From Phycomyces nitens (Eukaryota; Mucoromycota; Mucoromycetes; Mucorales; Phycomycetaceae): 64,000 bases of DNA. The notes under the pieces were generated by a model, which was not told where the DNA came from, ran no database searches, and worked only from the letters and a program-made list of their open reading frames with translations. Numbering within the stretch: position 1 is the first letter of the stretch; each line of letters opens with the position of its first letter. The stretch is taken from positions 4,340,001-4,404,000 of the forward strand of contig JAHRBC010000002.1 of the NCBI GenBank assembly GCA_022702545.1, written 5' to 3'. This document shows positions 47,731 to 58,307 of the stretch, in pieces. Both the position numbers and the translations under genes were made by a program.

Positions 47731-48306
47731 TTAGAGCTTTTTTGTTGCTCATCTATTCTCAATTTAATATTAATATTATATTTCTACTGTTTGATATAGG
47801 TTTACACCACTAGGAATGAGCAATGAGCCTTCATCTAAGAGAAACAGACTAAGTCTTTAATATTCTTTAGGCTGCTCTTATTGGTTCTCTCATATTTTTA
47901 GTATATGTTTTAGTGCACTTTTTCTTTTCCTCTTTTCCTTTAGCTGTTTTATCTTTGCTTTGGTCCTCTCCTTTGAAATAAAATCGAATAACTCTCCATC
48001 ACGTAAGATTGCCACCTTAATAAATGCCCGATTGGCATCTTGTATACCACATCTTCAGCTCTGTTGTTTTTAATCTAGGAATGAAACACACATCTTGCCC
48101 TTTTTCAAGCACTAAAAAAAATGAAAATTTTTTATAGCTGTATTACGCCGAGGTTAGTTTATATTTCTTTTCTTTTATTTGCTCTACTTTTTTGAAGTAA
48201 AACTAAATGACCCTCCCTTATGTAAGGTTGTCAATGACATAAACATCCGATTGGAATCTTGTATACCACATCTTCAGCTCTGCTATCTTTAATCAAGGAA
48301 TGAAAC

Positions 48307-48925
48307 ACTCATCTCATAATTTTTCAGACACTAAAAAAAGGTGAAATTTTTTTACAGCTATATTACACTAAAGTTTGTCATTCCCCACCTCCCCACCTGG
48401 GAATCTCTGTAGAATATGCATATTGTTTTCTTAATGATGTACTCATTCTGCCAACTATCATTATATTTGAATTAGTTTTAAATCTTATGAGCTGACTTTA
48501 CAGCAATATATTTTCTATGGTAAGAATATTATAATATGTTTACACTCTTTAATTAATCATATTGCGCATTCTCTATTCTCCTTCTACTGCATCTAGTAAT
48601 TATATCTGTACGTTTCATATAGTGGCATTAATTCAAGAGATGCTTGGTATACCAATTAACAAGCACAATATATACTGGTATGCTATCCAAAACAATATGC
48701 TCAGTTTATTTGATCGCTTCATTCTCTGACCACAATATCTTTATAGCAATTGATGAAGACCAAAGGCCTTCCAAGTCATAACAACATGTTGTTGGCATCG
48801 TGTATAGATTGAGTAAAAGGTTTGTACCATATACGTTTTATAATATTAAATAGTATTTGCTTTTGGTATGTTTCTATATTATTATTATATATATTTTAAT
48901 ATTATTTGAAATAAATCGAAATTAT
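48307..48925. other. Stretch between arm B and E7, no gene
   Basis: It begins with the rest of the second ~215-bp repeat unit of arm B (to about 48380) and continues as AT-rich sequence. I find no CCGTAGTG end for arm B and no coding signal. It ends with TAT 48923-48925, the E7 target copy. Confidence 0.45.
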
Positions 48926-49166
48926 CACTGGAAAAATGGGCTGGATTACTAGTGCACCAAGAATACTTTAAGGTGTAGGAAATATAGGCCTTTTTTTCAA
49001 CTCAGAAGATTTTTTTATTCAAATAAAAAAAGACTTTTTAACAGATCCTATTGGTTTGGGCAAACAAGTAAAATACAATAGTTTTTTTTTGTCTATAAAT
49101 TGACAGCAAATAAAACATATGAAGCACTTGTTTCCTTTTTTATCTTACAATCGAATCACACAAAAT

Positions 49167-52100
49167 ATGTCTTCTGCTTCCCAAAACAACACTGCCTGTT
49201 ACTATAACAAATGCAATGGTAACCAAGAAGGGTTCTCTATGGTATCCGGACGCAATTATCAGCGTCATGCCAAAAGAGCAAGAATTGAAGAGGCTGGACG
49301 AACTGAGAGCAGTATGTATTAATTTTATATTTACTGCGCAATAATAACCATTATTCTTTAATTGAACCTCAGGCACACAAAGTGTCATTATGGATGTTGA
49401 TGTTGAGGGTAAAAAATATTTATTTGAAAACCAGTTTAAGGGCAATAAACTAATCTATTCCATATTTGTAGCAATCCCGATGTTTGAATCTGAATCTATG
49501 GAAACAATGGGCGGTCAGGCCAACCTACCTTTTTTGGATTCCGTCCCAATGTCTGACAATGATTTGGTTGACAATGAGGTCAATGGCGATGACACCGAGA
49601 TTGTCAATGACAGCAACAATGGTGACAATGTGGAGAGTGATGTCGAGGAGATTGATGTTGAGGAGTTCAACGTGAAAGGTCAGTATTGAATAACTATCAT
49701 AAAGAAGCATGCCAAAATTGAGTGTTAATAATTTTCCTTTTTTAAAACAGAAGCCTTTGGTGCTCCTGGTATGCCCGAAAATCCAGTGCACAGGGCCATT
49801 GCCATTTTCGTTGTTCTTTTTGCATCCCGTTATGCAGTCAACAAGGGCGCCGTTGTATTGATCCAGTTTGTCAATGAGCTCTTGACAGTCTACGGACAAG
49901 ACTTTCAGCTCCCAACAAGTCTTGCTGGTCTTCAGAAGATGACGGGTTTTAGTGATATCACCAAAGATATCAAACGATTCGTGTCATGTCCAGATTGTCA
50001 TCAAATATATGAAGAATCTATTTCCGTTCCCCCTCTCTGCAGCTCTGTGAAAATAGGCGCAAATATAACTTGTAACTGTGAGCTGACAAAGAAGTCGACG
50101 TCTGGTGCCATGGTGCCAAAGAAAATCTTTGTGTATCAGTCCATCAAAGATGCACTCAAGGTTCTCTTTCTTCGTCCTGGTTTTGAGCAGAAGATCGGCC
50201 TCTGGAACAACGAGCTGAAGGTGACAGACACCATGTGCGACATTTACAATGGCAAGATGTGGAAGGAGTTGAAAGACAGTGATGGTCTTTCATTTGTTGC
50301 CCGCCCTCGTTCTCTTCTGTTGACTCTAAACATCGACTGGTTTCAGCCGTTCAATGGTGTAACCCACTCCTCTGGTGCTATATATTTGGCAATCAACAAC
50401 TTGCCCAGAGATGAAAGATTCCAACCAGAGAATGTCATCTTGGTTGGGTTAATGCCTGGACCAAAGGAACCCAAATCTTATGAGATCAACAACTATCTCA
50501 AGCCGTTGGTGGATGACCTTGAGCAGTTGTACGTTGGAATGACGATTCCAACCTTTGAATGTGGATCTGGAACAACTGTCCATGCTGCACTCCTTATGGT
50601 GGCATGTGATATTCCAGCAGCCAGAAAAACAAGCGGATTTACGTCCCACAATAGCACTAACGCCTGCTACAAATGCAGCCGTCAATTCAGTCGTCTTGCT
50701 GGGACAAGCAGTGTGGATTTCCGTGGTTTCAACTATTTGCAGTGGTCTATTCGTAATGGTGTGGAAAACAGGGTGCATGCTGAGGTGTGGAAGAGTGCTA
50801 GTACGCCCTCAGAAAGGCATCAGCTGGAGATCGAAAATGGTGTTTGATGGTTGCAGCTGCATCGCCTTGGATACTTTGATCTAGTACGTGGAACGATCAT
50901 TGATCCCATGCACAACTTATTCTTGGGTATGGCGAAGAGGATGGTGGACAAGTGGATTGCTGGTGGCGATATTAATAATGGACAACTTAATGACATGGAG
51001 CAAATCGCCAAGACAATGATCCTGCCAGCTTCATACACTTCATTAACAGCAAAAATTGGAAAGGGATTTTCATTTATGAAAGCTGACAAATGGAAGTCCT
51101 GGGTACTAGCATACTCTCCTGTCTTGCTGAAAGATGTTCTCAATGATGACAAGTTCAGAAACAGGATAGACTTTGTCAATGTCTGCCATCTCCTTGTAAA
51201 GCCATCCCTATCATTTGAAGAACTTGACGATGCCCATGACTACCTTGAAAAATTTTGTCAAAAGTGTGAGCGTCTTTACCCTCCTAGTGTCCTCACCTGC
51301 AATATGCATCTGCACCTCCATCTTCGCGAGACCATTCGTGATTTTGGACCAGTGTATGGCTATTGGCTCTTTGGGTTCGAGCGATACAACGGTTTGCTAA
51401 AGAACGTGAGCACAAACAGAAAGGATAGTTTTGAGGCAACATATATGAGGAATTTTGTTGAAGAAGCATACAAGGCCGATTATGTGCAAGCAGTCCTTGG
51501 ATACTCCAGTAAGATCCCATCCTCTTCTGTCTTTGCCAAGCTCGTATCTACACCCACACTTCCAGCCACAACTTCGCCAATCAATCATCCTCAGTTCAAC
51601 TTGCAAGATTTTGTAAATGCTTCTCTGACCACAATGGATTCTGCAAAGGGTAACGAGCCTCTTCCTCCTTCGGCTTTTCCTCTGCAAGTTGGAATGAAAA
51701 CATTAATTGGTGATATCGATTATCCACATTTGCTGGATTATTATAAGCATGCTTATGACCTTCCCAGTCTTACCAGCTATCAGCACGCCTTCTCCCCATT
51801 TTCCTTTGTTGATAACGAGATCACAAAGTTGAAGTCCATCAACTTACTTGGCCAAGTATATTGCAGTTCAAACAGACAAGGAAATGGAGGGTCATTTATA
51901 CAAGCACTGTTTGTTGGCAGTAATGAGAACGTTGTAAATGCATATACAGGCCAGATTCAGTATCTCTTTACACACAATTTCGTGCCACCACCAGTTGATG
52001 ATCTCCACCCGACTCGCATGGTTCATGACAATCAACATGTTTTTGCATTTGTTAAATGGTTTGTCACAACCTGTGATAAAATGCGAGAGAATGAAGGTGT

Positions 52101-52254
52101 TGAGGTGTATCTCCCAAGGCATTCTCCATATGACTTGAACAGTATTCTTCCAGTGCATAGGATTTTGTTAGAAGTTGCCATTGGAGAGCAAATCACTCGA
52201 ACTAATAGGAAAACAATGCTTGTCATCCCTCTTCCCAAAAAAATCTGCGCCTAA
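49167..52254 (+). pseudogene. E7 CACTA-like transposase (four exons) with a single TGA
   Basis: Exons 49167-49311, 49373-49408, 49472-49678 and 49751-52254 join in frame (963 codons). The only break is TGA 50848-50850, where E4 has CGA; a second C-to-T change follows five bases later (TTG for TCG). Both are CpG sites in E4. Core motifs are present on both sides of the stop: LNIDWFQPFNG, VACDIPAARK, CYKC, then IIDPMHNLFLGMAKR and FERYNG, ending IPLPKK. The exon 1 finger has lost a Cys (CYYNKC instead of CYCTVC), which may weaken zinc binding. Closest sister: E4. Confidence 0.87.
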
Positions 52255-52382
52255 TATAAAATAAAAAATATCTTCTTCTTTTAAAGATAACCAAAATTAA
52301 GGCACCAAAAATATACTTTATATATATTGACGGTATTACGTTCTTGGGGAAGTGGGTGAGAAAATATAAACAACAACTTTAT

Positions 52383-53548
52383 TTATACATTGTGTCTAAA
52401 AGCCCACTGTGGGAGGCGGGAAACCACGTCATTTGGGGCCGCTGAGTTTGACACACTCTTAAAAACCCGAGGCAAGAATTGATGGGAATGCAAACCCATT
52501 CCTTCAAGGACATGAGAGTCAACAATAGTGATGAGTCTATTAAACTGAAATACAAGTATTAATATTTTATATAACAATTCAGACACGTAACCCAGTTATT
52601 GCCTTATTATTATTTACCTCATCACTTCTCCATCCTGGGCGAACAGTGCAGATGACACGTCTGGTGCCACTTTCAGACGTCTCTATGTCAGATTCACCCT
52701 CGAACATTGCCTCCTTTATTATCATGTCGGCACAATCTTTGCCCATCATCTCATTGATTGTGTTCTCATTGTCAAGGTAAGCATTCAAGCGCCGAGAAAG
52801 GCTCTAAAATTCTCAGTTAATACTGCTTCTTTGATATTAAATATTTATTAGTTATTTAAAGTATATCTTACCTCGCCTGCACAGTTTGCCCTTCTTGAAC
52901 GAGTGTTCATGGCAGCTTTCTCTGAAAAAGACTTCTTGTCTTTGGAACTTTGGCTCCTGAAGTTGGTATGAAGGTTCTTGTGCAAGTCACTTCTCCTCAT
53001 TCCCTTGCTCTCAAACTTGGGCTCCAAGTAGTTGAGGATCCTAACAACTAACTCCTTGTTTGGACTTTGGTTGAAAGGAATGTTTGTATTCCACTTTGGC
53101 TTGTTGTTGTTTGCCAAGATCTCTGTAGTTATTCTCGACAAAAACTTTGGCTTCCACATATATTTGCGAATCGCCGTCTGACACAGTATATGAGATAATG
53201 AATTGATAACATACTATATAATTTGCTACTTACATAGACATCGTTGTTTGTCTGCTTGGTTGGCACAACTGGTAGAAGAGCAACAGGTGCGACAGGAACG
53301 GTGGGAGAGTTGACAAGAGCAGTGTTATGGGCACTACCCAATGCACCAATTGCTCTAATAGCTGAAGCATTACCAGCCACAACAACGTTGAGTTGAGCCC
53401 TTACAGACCCCACTTGCACTTCGACGTTTGTCATTTTGCCTTCCATCTCGGAAAGCTTTGACATTATCTGTTCCATATCAGGAGCAGGAGCAGGAGTGGG
53501 ACCAGCAGGAGTAGGACGAGGAGCAATTGATCTTCTTTGGTTAACCAT
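52383..53548 (-). CDS. E7 accessory protein (four exons, 322 residues), intact
   Basis: Exons 53548-53234, 53177-52872, 52803-52618 and 52544-52383 join in phase 0. Exon 1: basic start (RRSIAPRP), an Ala/Pro-rich linker, then a heptad stretch (IMSKLSEMEGKMTNVEVQV) and a Val/Pro-rich end. Exon 2 is again exactly 102 codons (KPKWNTNIPFNQSPNKELVV, and a basic R-S-R-R end). Exon 3 has GESDIETSES and VRPGWRSDE. Exon 4 is a tail. It shares N-K-x-K-W-N-T and S-P-N-K-E-L-V-V with E4. It is tail to tail with the transposase gene, 128 bp apart. Function unknown; a terminus-binding partner is inferred. Confidence 0.8.
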
Positions 53549-53660
53549 TTTCTAGAATATAGTAAAGTATATTTTGATTATAATTATTAGTTTTTGTTCA
53601 ATTGAAATAAAAATAAATATAATATACATACAAAAACTGTTTTGTTGGGTGGGTGAGTAA

Positions 53661-53689
<29 letters not shown>
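53661..53689. repeat. GT dinucleotide microsatellite
   Basis: About 14 GT units in a row in the divergent spacer between the E7 accessory gene and the arm gene. Such runs can form altered helix structure; here it is simply noted. Confidence 0.9.
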
Positions 53690-53691
<2 letters not shown>

Positions 53692-53987
53692 GGTAAGAGA
53701 GGTTGAATATCAAAAAGGCTGTTATATATAGGCATTTTGAATGACTATAAAGATGTTCCTCTATTGTCTTGAAGCAGTGAGATGCAAATCGGTCTTGATA
53801 TTGTTTTTGAGCTCAATTCATCATGCTTTCTGCAGCATGCTTCAAAGGTGAAATTTTTTTCAGACTCTCTCCTTTTTTTTGATTCCCTTTATTTTTCCTT
53901 TTCCTAGCCTTTTTGATATCGGCGCCTTTCTCTGGTAAGACATTTTTTATACCTCTTTATACACACAAATTAACCTCTTTTTCATAG

Positions 53988-54498
53988 ATGTGCGCTCCCA
54001 TTGCAACTCATCCTTTCCACAATGGCCATCCAGACAAATACTCACTGGCCGCATTCACTGGTACCATCATCTTGATAAAAATTATTTTCACTTTCTCTCT
54101 TAGATTGGCCAAACAAATTATATAAGGATGCCATTGGCACCAGGTAAAAAATTTTCTTTCAATCATATGTATTCCCTCTCTGACTCTATTCCATTGTAGA
54201 CTGCCCTTTCTATTCACGCCATCGGCCTCCTCCATCATTCGCGATTGTAATCATAAAGGTAATATTCTTTATAAATCTCTTTTTGCTTATCCAAAATATT
54301 ATTCAGACTATTTATTAATAATTATTATTATGTGTTTTATAGGCTCCTTTGGTCTTTCTTTGCACACCATGCCCCCTACTTTGATAACCCATTTGGCTCC
54401 TGGTATGTAAATTAAATATATCATTACTCTGTTCACCCATATTAATTTTTATTCCCTTTTTTATAGTAAAACCCACCACACAGCCCATCCAGCCTTAA
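53988..54498 (+). CDS. E7 arm gene: five-exon, 87-residue protein
   Basis: From ATG 53988, exons 53988-54060, 54104-54143, 54200-54258, 54343-54402 and 54467-54498 splice into one open frame of 87 codons plus TAA. All four introns are GT-AG (43, 56, 84 and 64 nt) with T-rich 3' ends. Phases fit at each junction (73, 40, 59, 60, 32 nt exons), which is unlikely by chance because unspliced frames are short. The protein starts MCAPIATHPFHNGHPDKY, has DWPNKLYKDAIGTRLPFLF in the middle and a Pro/Thr-rich end (KPTTQPIQP). No family is recognised. A further 5' intron (donor near 53935, AG 53987) and 3' exon (after AG near 54614) suggest a longer transcript. It diverges from the accessory gene. Confidence 0.6.
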
Positions 54499-55263
54499 AA
54501 TCCAAGTCCCCTTTGCGCACTCTTGCCCATCTCTTGCAATGTAAGTATCTTTTGACAAACAAAAATTTTCTCTTTGTACTCCATATCATTAACACTTCTT
54601 TTATCTTTTACAGAACACTCCCGCAGCCCAAAAAATCACTGGATATTCATATTTTTGCAGGTATTTTTTATGTAGAAAAATATTCCATCCAAATAGCAGC
54701 AGGCAACCGGGTAGAAATGGCTAGGCCATAGGAATAGGCGTAATAGTAGACCCTAAACCTAGAAACATTCTATTCTTTCTAATAAAAATAAAAACGTAAA
54801 ACATTACCAATCAATTATAAATGGGAAATCAAATAATGGGTGATATATTATTGGTCAAGAAGAATAAAGAAGATTAAATACTACACTATGAGGATGAAAA
54901 AGTGTAGTAAAGATGTAAAATACTACAGTGTTATTCTCTCAAAATAGATTCTTTCAAAATGGAACCGCACATTTAAATGCTTAATCCCCCCATAACCTAA
55001 TTAGATATACCCGCCAAAAGTGCTACTGGACCTCAGCTGCAGCACCTCTTTCAATAATTATGCTAGCAATTATCACGACATACTGCTAGCAGCTAAGACC
55101 AGGTTTTTCTCAAGCGGAATTATATGTAGAGTCTATCATAATTCAGGTAATTACACTATTGTTTACTTATCTTTCCACACTAGTAATCAAGCCCATTTTT
55201 CCAGTGTATAATAAAAAATAAACCATTATTTCAAATAAATGGCAGTAAAAAAAGAATGGGTGC
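54499..55263. other. E7 distal arm and 57-bp gap before E8
   Basis: After the arm gene's likely 3' exon near 54615-54660 no gene is seen. E7 ends at 55206; 55207-55263 is flanking DNA ending in TGC, the E8 target copy. E7 and E8 thus sit only 57 bp apart. Confidence 0.5.
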
Positions 55264-55675
55264 CACTGCAAAAAATAATCTAAATCATTACAATATTAAA
55301 AGTTTATAATTGTAATTTTATGTATTAATTTAATATCTGATAGATAAATTTTAATAAATGCCCAGTCAGTATGTTAAAGAATAACTGACCAGATATTATA
55401 TATTAACATGTCAGATTTGAAAATTCGGTGTGAGCTTAGTTATAAAGATTGTGTATAAACTCTATTCCAAAAGCAAACATACATACTATTACAAATTAAG
55501 AAAAAAACATGTACTGTTTGAGAACACCTGTCTGAGAAGAACATATATCTAGGCACGTAATAACAGCAGTGTTTTGCATTTTTTTGATGGCAATGATTCG
55601 ATCAATTGCTTCGGAAAAGCTGTTCTTTTTGGTCTTAATTCTAAAAATAATATTCTCAATTGGAAATTGGTTTGT

Positions 55676-55785
55676 AGGAATATATTTTTATTTTTATTTT
55701 TATTTTTATTTTTATTTTGAATAAAAAAGAATCGCTCATAATAATAATTGCTCTATAATATTTATTCTAATATATATATATATAA
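55676..55785. repeat. Low-complexity run: TATTTT hexamers and AT dinucleotides
   Basis: About six ATTTTT units near 55682-55718 followed by a TA run near 55770-55785, within the E8 arm. A similar TA run is at about 58012-58030. Confidence 0.8.
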
Positions 55786-56049
55786 TTCTTGATTGTATGA
55801 GAGAGATGTAGATACTTGCTTTATGGATATATTCTATAATAAATAGCAAATGTTATTAATATGATTGATTTTAATACTATTAATCAAATTATATAATACC
55901 TTGCTTCCTTGATTTGCTTGATATCTTTTTAGAGCTAGAGAATATTATGAGAAAAATTATTAAATATTTATACCAGCTTACTTATTATATATAGTCCTTG
56001 GAAATCTTGAATACTTTGATTTAATAAAGGCAAAGACAAACTTTTGAAA

Positions 56050-57396
56050 TACAGGGTGGAAAACGAATTCATTCATGATTTGAAAGTCCGATTTTATCTT
56101 TAATGCATCTTCTATATTTTGTTTTTTCTTATTCTCTTTATTCTTATAAACATGACACCTTCAAACTTAACCCATAAAGAGGAGAGCCCTCGCAGACAAT
56201 ATATCCGCCATTCATCTGATGAAAAGTTGATTATGATTGGAATGCACAAGGCAGGATTGTCTGTTGCAGAAATTTCTCGACGCGAGAATATCAAGGAATC
56301 AACTCTTCACAAAATAATAAAAAGATACTATAAGACGAAGTCTGTTGAAGACCAGCCTCGCTCAGGAAGACCCAAGCTTCTCAATGCTAGAGACAAACGG
56401 CATTTGGAAAGGATCGTGAGAAGTGATCGCCACAAGACATTAGGGGAGATTACTCGTGAGATGGAGGAGGTGATTGACATGCCCATCTCAAAAGTCACCA
56501 TTAGCAAGACCTTGCGTAGTCTTGACTACAATTGCTGCACTGCGTTGGCCAAGCCTTACTTGACTCAAGCAGACATGGCTGCACGTCGAAAGTGGGCTCA
56601 AGCAAGAATGGAGTGGAATGAGGAATGGAAAACCGTAATTTGGAGTGATGAGTCTCGGTTTTCCCTTTTTAAGAGAAATGGAAAGACACACGTGTGGAGA
56701 AAACCAGACGAGAAGTATCGTCCTGACTGCCTCCAACCAAAGATCCAAGGAGATGGAGGATCGGTCATGGTGTGGGGCTGCATTTGGGCTGGAGGTGTCG
56801 GACCTCTTGTTATACTTGAGGGCAATATGAATGCAAAAGTATACACTGAGGTCCTCCAAGAGCATTTTAAGCCCTACTTTGACATGCTGCCCCGTAAAGA
56901 CAAGGCCGAGTACCGTTTCCAAGAAGACAATGCTACTCCCCACAAGGCAGCTATGTCAAAAAAATGCAAAGAAGATCTTGGGATCGATGTTCTTGAGTGG
57001 CCTTCAAAGAGTCCAGATTTGAGTCCTATCGAGAATATCTGGAGCCATCTCGACAACCTTGTGCGCTCGAGAGAACCTCAGCCAAGAACACTGGCAGAGT
57101 TGGAGGAGGCTCTGAAAGAGGAGTGGGAGACGATTGGTAGAAGTGTGTGCACGAAGTACTGCATGAGTATGCATAACAGGCTACTGGATATCAAAAGATA
57201 TAAAGGTGGGCCTGTTTCATACTAAATAAATCTTCATTTATTTATCAGTTAAAGGTCTACTACTAAGCTTTATTATAGTTGCATTTCATGAGCCTAGCTT
57301 TTTTATTTGAAGAATATAAGGATTACAAAGAGAAGTTGCTTGAAGCTATTCGTGTCGGAGTTTAAAAACTGGAATTACTTTATTCTTAACCCTGTA
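56050..57396 (+). mobile_element. Tc1/mariner-type transposon nested in the E8 arm
   Basis: Left TACAGGGTGG at 56050 and right AACCCTGTA at 57396 form short imperfect inverted ends inside TA dinucleotides, the standard Tc1 target. Size about 1.35 kb with one open transposase gene. It lies within E8's left arm and so is younger than E8's insertion. The ends are diverged beyond the first 8 bp, so the exact boundary is less certain than the gene. Confidence 0.72.
56152..57225 (+). CDS. Tc1-like DD34E transposase, 357 residues, intact
   Basis: ATG 56152 (M-T-P-S-N) is chosen; an upstream in-frame stretch is hydrophobic and lacks a better start. The N-terminal third has two helix-turn-helix parts (MHKAGLSVAEISRRENIKES, and after RSGRPK a second one), typical paired-like DNA-binding domains. 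Catalytic residues: D in IWSDESRFSLF, D in FQEDNATPHKA, E in SPDLSPIENIWSHL, with 34 residues between the last two (DD34E). Length is normal for Tc1 enzymes. It excises and reinserts DNA at TA. No stop or frameshift is seen. Confidence 0.95.
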   Translation: MTPSNLTHKEESPRRQYIRHSSDEKLIMIGMHKAGLSVAEISRRENIKESTLHKIIKRYYKTKSVEDQPRSGRPKLLNARDKRHLERIVRSDRHKTLGEITREMEEVIDMPISKVTISKTLRSLDYNCCTALAKPYLTQADMAARRKWAQARMEWNEEWKTVIWSDESRFSLFKRNGKTHVWRKPDEKYRPDCLQPKIQGDGGSVMVWGCIWAGGVGPLVILEGNMNAKVYTEVLQEHFKPYFDMLPRKDKAEYRFQEDNATPHKAAMSKKCKEDLGIDVLEWPSKSPDLSPIENIWSHLDNLVRSREPQPRTLAELEEALKEEWETIGRSVCTKYCMSMHNRLLDIKRYKGGPVSY

Positions 57397-58307
57397 GAAT
57401 ACTAAGTAGAGATAGCAATGAGTAAGGATATTAAAAAATATTTTTCAAGTATATATACTTACTAGAGGTATGAATTTCTGGAGGGCGGCTATATAGATAC
57501 ATAACATTTCTAATAAAATATATATCAGTAAGAAAAATAATCGAATGTAATAAAGAACATAGTACTTATCTTTGTATACCAGAATGATTTTGATTTTGTT
57601 TGCCAGGAGTATATATAGCAAACCGCGCTTTAGAAGAAGTACTTGGATGATAATAAAAAGTAGAGAAAGAAAAAAATGGATGAATAAAAAACAATCCTTG
57701 AAATAGCCGTAGAATCTGAGAGATGATTACGTATTTTTTTTTTGAAAATAAAAAAAGAAAAATATGTTTGTTGTGAATACCAAGTATGCAAAAAAGGCGA
57801 TTAACACACTGTGTGCAAATGCAGTCTGTAATATTCGTTGTACTCTCAGTGCTACATGAATGGTTTAGGAAATAAAAATATAAAAATAATAGAAATAGGT
57901 ATACTCATAAAAGATATTATTTTATAAAACAAATGAATATTTAGTTATATGGTTGGAATGAATATTCAAGTAATTAATCAAACTAAAGATCTGAAGATAT
58001 TAAATAATAATTATATATATATATATATTATTGTCAAATCTAGATTTTATAAATATTAAGATAGACAACATTTATTGATATCGGGCAAGTACCGACTGGA
58101 ACACAGATAGATCCTCTGCTTGATTGATATGTCATAAGAATAACAATTCATTTTTATATTTATAATCAAAATACTCAAAGATTTTTTTCAAGCAGACCTT
58201 AACACTAAAGAGTAAAATGTATGTTGATACATGAACAACTATATTCTATAGAGTGATTACTATCAGACAAATACTCACAATTGAATAAATACCAGAATCT
58301 GTAAATT
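57397..58307. other. E8 arm between Tc1 and accessory gene; possible minus-strand exons
   Basis: A minus-strand exon-like block is bounded by AG near 57853 (CATGTAG) and a GGTATTC donor near 57780. Another donor (GTAAGTATAT) lies near 57473. This is where the other elements carry the arm gene. I could not assemble a convincing frame. Confidence 0.35.

Larger units (their letters stand above)
41314..48306. mobile_element. Arm B: CACTA-type element remnant, interrupted by E6
   Basis: The left end CACTACGGCGGAAGG is at 41314. Segments 41314-42056 and 46786-48306 align with arm A in inverted orientation. It carries the same transposase C-terminal remnant (-) and small-gene remnant (+). A right terminus was not found; homology to arm A stops where arm A is cut by E3. 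Confidence 0.7.
48926..55206. mobile_element. E7: complete three-gene CACTA-like transposon, TSD TAT
   Basis: Left end CACTGGAAAAATGGGCTGG at 48926; right end, in the other direction, AAGCCCATTTTTCCAGTG at 55206. TAT flanks both sides. The terminal repeats match over about 30 bp, including ATTACTAGTG. One stop breaks the transposase; the accessory gene and arm gene are open. Confidence 0.92.

Noticed and set aside
50851..52254. A separate second gene in E7
   Set aside because: It is the same frame as the upstream part, split only by one TGA; alignment with E4 shows one gene.
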